Source of the DNA: DASVXQ01 sp046727955
Lineage (GTDB): Bacteria > Actinomycetota > CALGFH01
Assembly (NCBI GenBank): GCA_046727955.1
Contig: JBKPDO010000004.1
Coordinates: forward strand, 1 to 14,212
Reading direction: 5' to 3'
Length of the DNA: 14,212 nucleotides
Part shown: piece after piece, positions 14,076 to 14,212 of the stretch
How positions within the stretch are numbered: the stretch's first letter is position 1
Layout of the letters: every line of letters begins with the position of its first letter
Notes under the pieces: model-generated
Told to the model about the DNA's origin: nothing
What the model saw: only the letters and a program-made list of their open reading frames with translations
The model's database searches: none
Program-made: the position numbers and the translations under genes

Positions 14076-14212
14076 TGAAGGGCACAGAAAGTCCCGATCA
14101 GGTTCATGCAGCAAGTTCGTATTCGTGGATCAGCCCACCCAGCACATCCCGCCCTTGGACACGCAGGCGATCGGGAGGCTCGCCGGCCGGATACAACCGC
14201 GGATCCGGCGTC
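14076..14212 (-). mobile_element. End of a second integrase-type IS, continuing past the right edge
   Basis: TGAAGGGCACAGAAA at 14076-14090 matches the 15-bp inverted repeat of the IS at 8057 at 11 positions, including TGAAGGG and the final AAA. It sits at the same place relative to a transposase stop. Both ends are preceded by CCC in flanking DNA. The other end is outside the window. Confidence 0.75.
14104..14212 (-). CDS. C-terminus of a second integrase-type transposase, 5' end outside
   Basis: The minus strand enters from the window edge with 35 codons reading PDPRLYPAGEPPDRLRVQGR and DVLGGLIHEYELAA, then TGA at 14104-14106. The GG(L/I)(V/I)HEY-x-x-AA terminus and the short R-V/Q-G-R-D linker are the same as in the transposase at 8077-9161 (GGLVHEYQRAA), so this is a related but diverged IS. 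Only the extreme C-terminus is visible; whether the rest is intact cannot be judged. Confidence 0.75.
   Translation of the reverse strand, partial: TPDPRLYPAGEPPDRLRVQGRDVLGGLIHEYELAA

Overview
The window is GC-rich throughout, with strong third-position G/C bias in every real gene and GGAGG-type ribosome binding sites. Together with actinobacterial-looking lipoproteins, LysR, TetR and IS types, this points to a chromosomal accessory region of a high-GC actinomycete (Actinomycetota). The genus cannot be told from the sequence, and no rRNA, tRNA or CRISPR is visible.

Layout. (1) 1-603 (-): 5' part of a beta-propeller lipoprotein gene that runs off the left edge. (2) 733-864 (-): a short, previously uncalled remnant of the C-terminal end of another propeller protein, lying in frame just behind the stop codon of a LysR regulator (880-1812, -). 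(3) Divergent from the LysR gene: an EamA-type exporter (1872-2873, +) whose stop overlaps the start of a VOC/glyoxalase-fold protein (2870-3226, +), followed by a perfect hairpin. (4) 3473-7378 (+): the most distinctive block. A 33-bp inverted repeat is embedded in a promoter for an apparently leaderless TetR-type regulator with TWO tandem helix-turn-helix modules (3512-4417). It overlaps a 762-residue PEP-synthase/rifampicin-phosphotransferase-like enzyme (4377-6665), followed by a four-helix membrane protein resembling DUF1772 (6715-7191) and by the first ~24 codons of a probable flavoprotein (7306-7378) cut off by a transposon.

(5) 7379-9262: nested insertion sequences. An IS3-family remnant (7379-8056) abuts a complete-looking element with perfect 15-bp terminal inverted repeats (8057-9262), whose single transposase gene carries a one-base frameshift. 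On its right it cuts a secreted Ig-like/propeller protein (9263-9888, -). (6) 9889-12490: a sparse region with a small lipoprotein (10590-11165, +), the tail of an IS1182-like transposase (-), a small secreted protein (11724-12161, -) with a strong terminator hairpin, and three copies of a dispersed ~21-bp repeat. (7) 12491-14212: a truncated unknown gene (+) collides head-on with the C-terminal part of a Type IIG (Eco57I-like) restriction-modification protein (-). The 5' end of that gene is cut by a second IS end, related to the first, that enters from the right edge.

Reading as a whole: two intact functional modules (LysR/EamA/VOC; double-HTH TetR/PEP-utilising enzyme/DUF1772) sit beside an IS-driven graveyard of truncated genes. 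The TetR-PEP-utiliser-membrane protein-flavoprotein cluster is the best candidate for an undescribed system, possibly small-molecule modification or resistance, and it looks broken at its 3' end by transposition.
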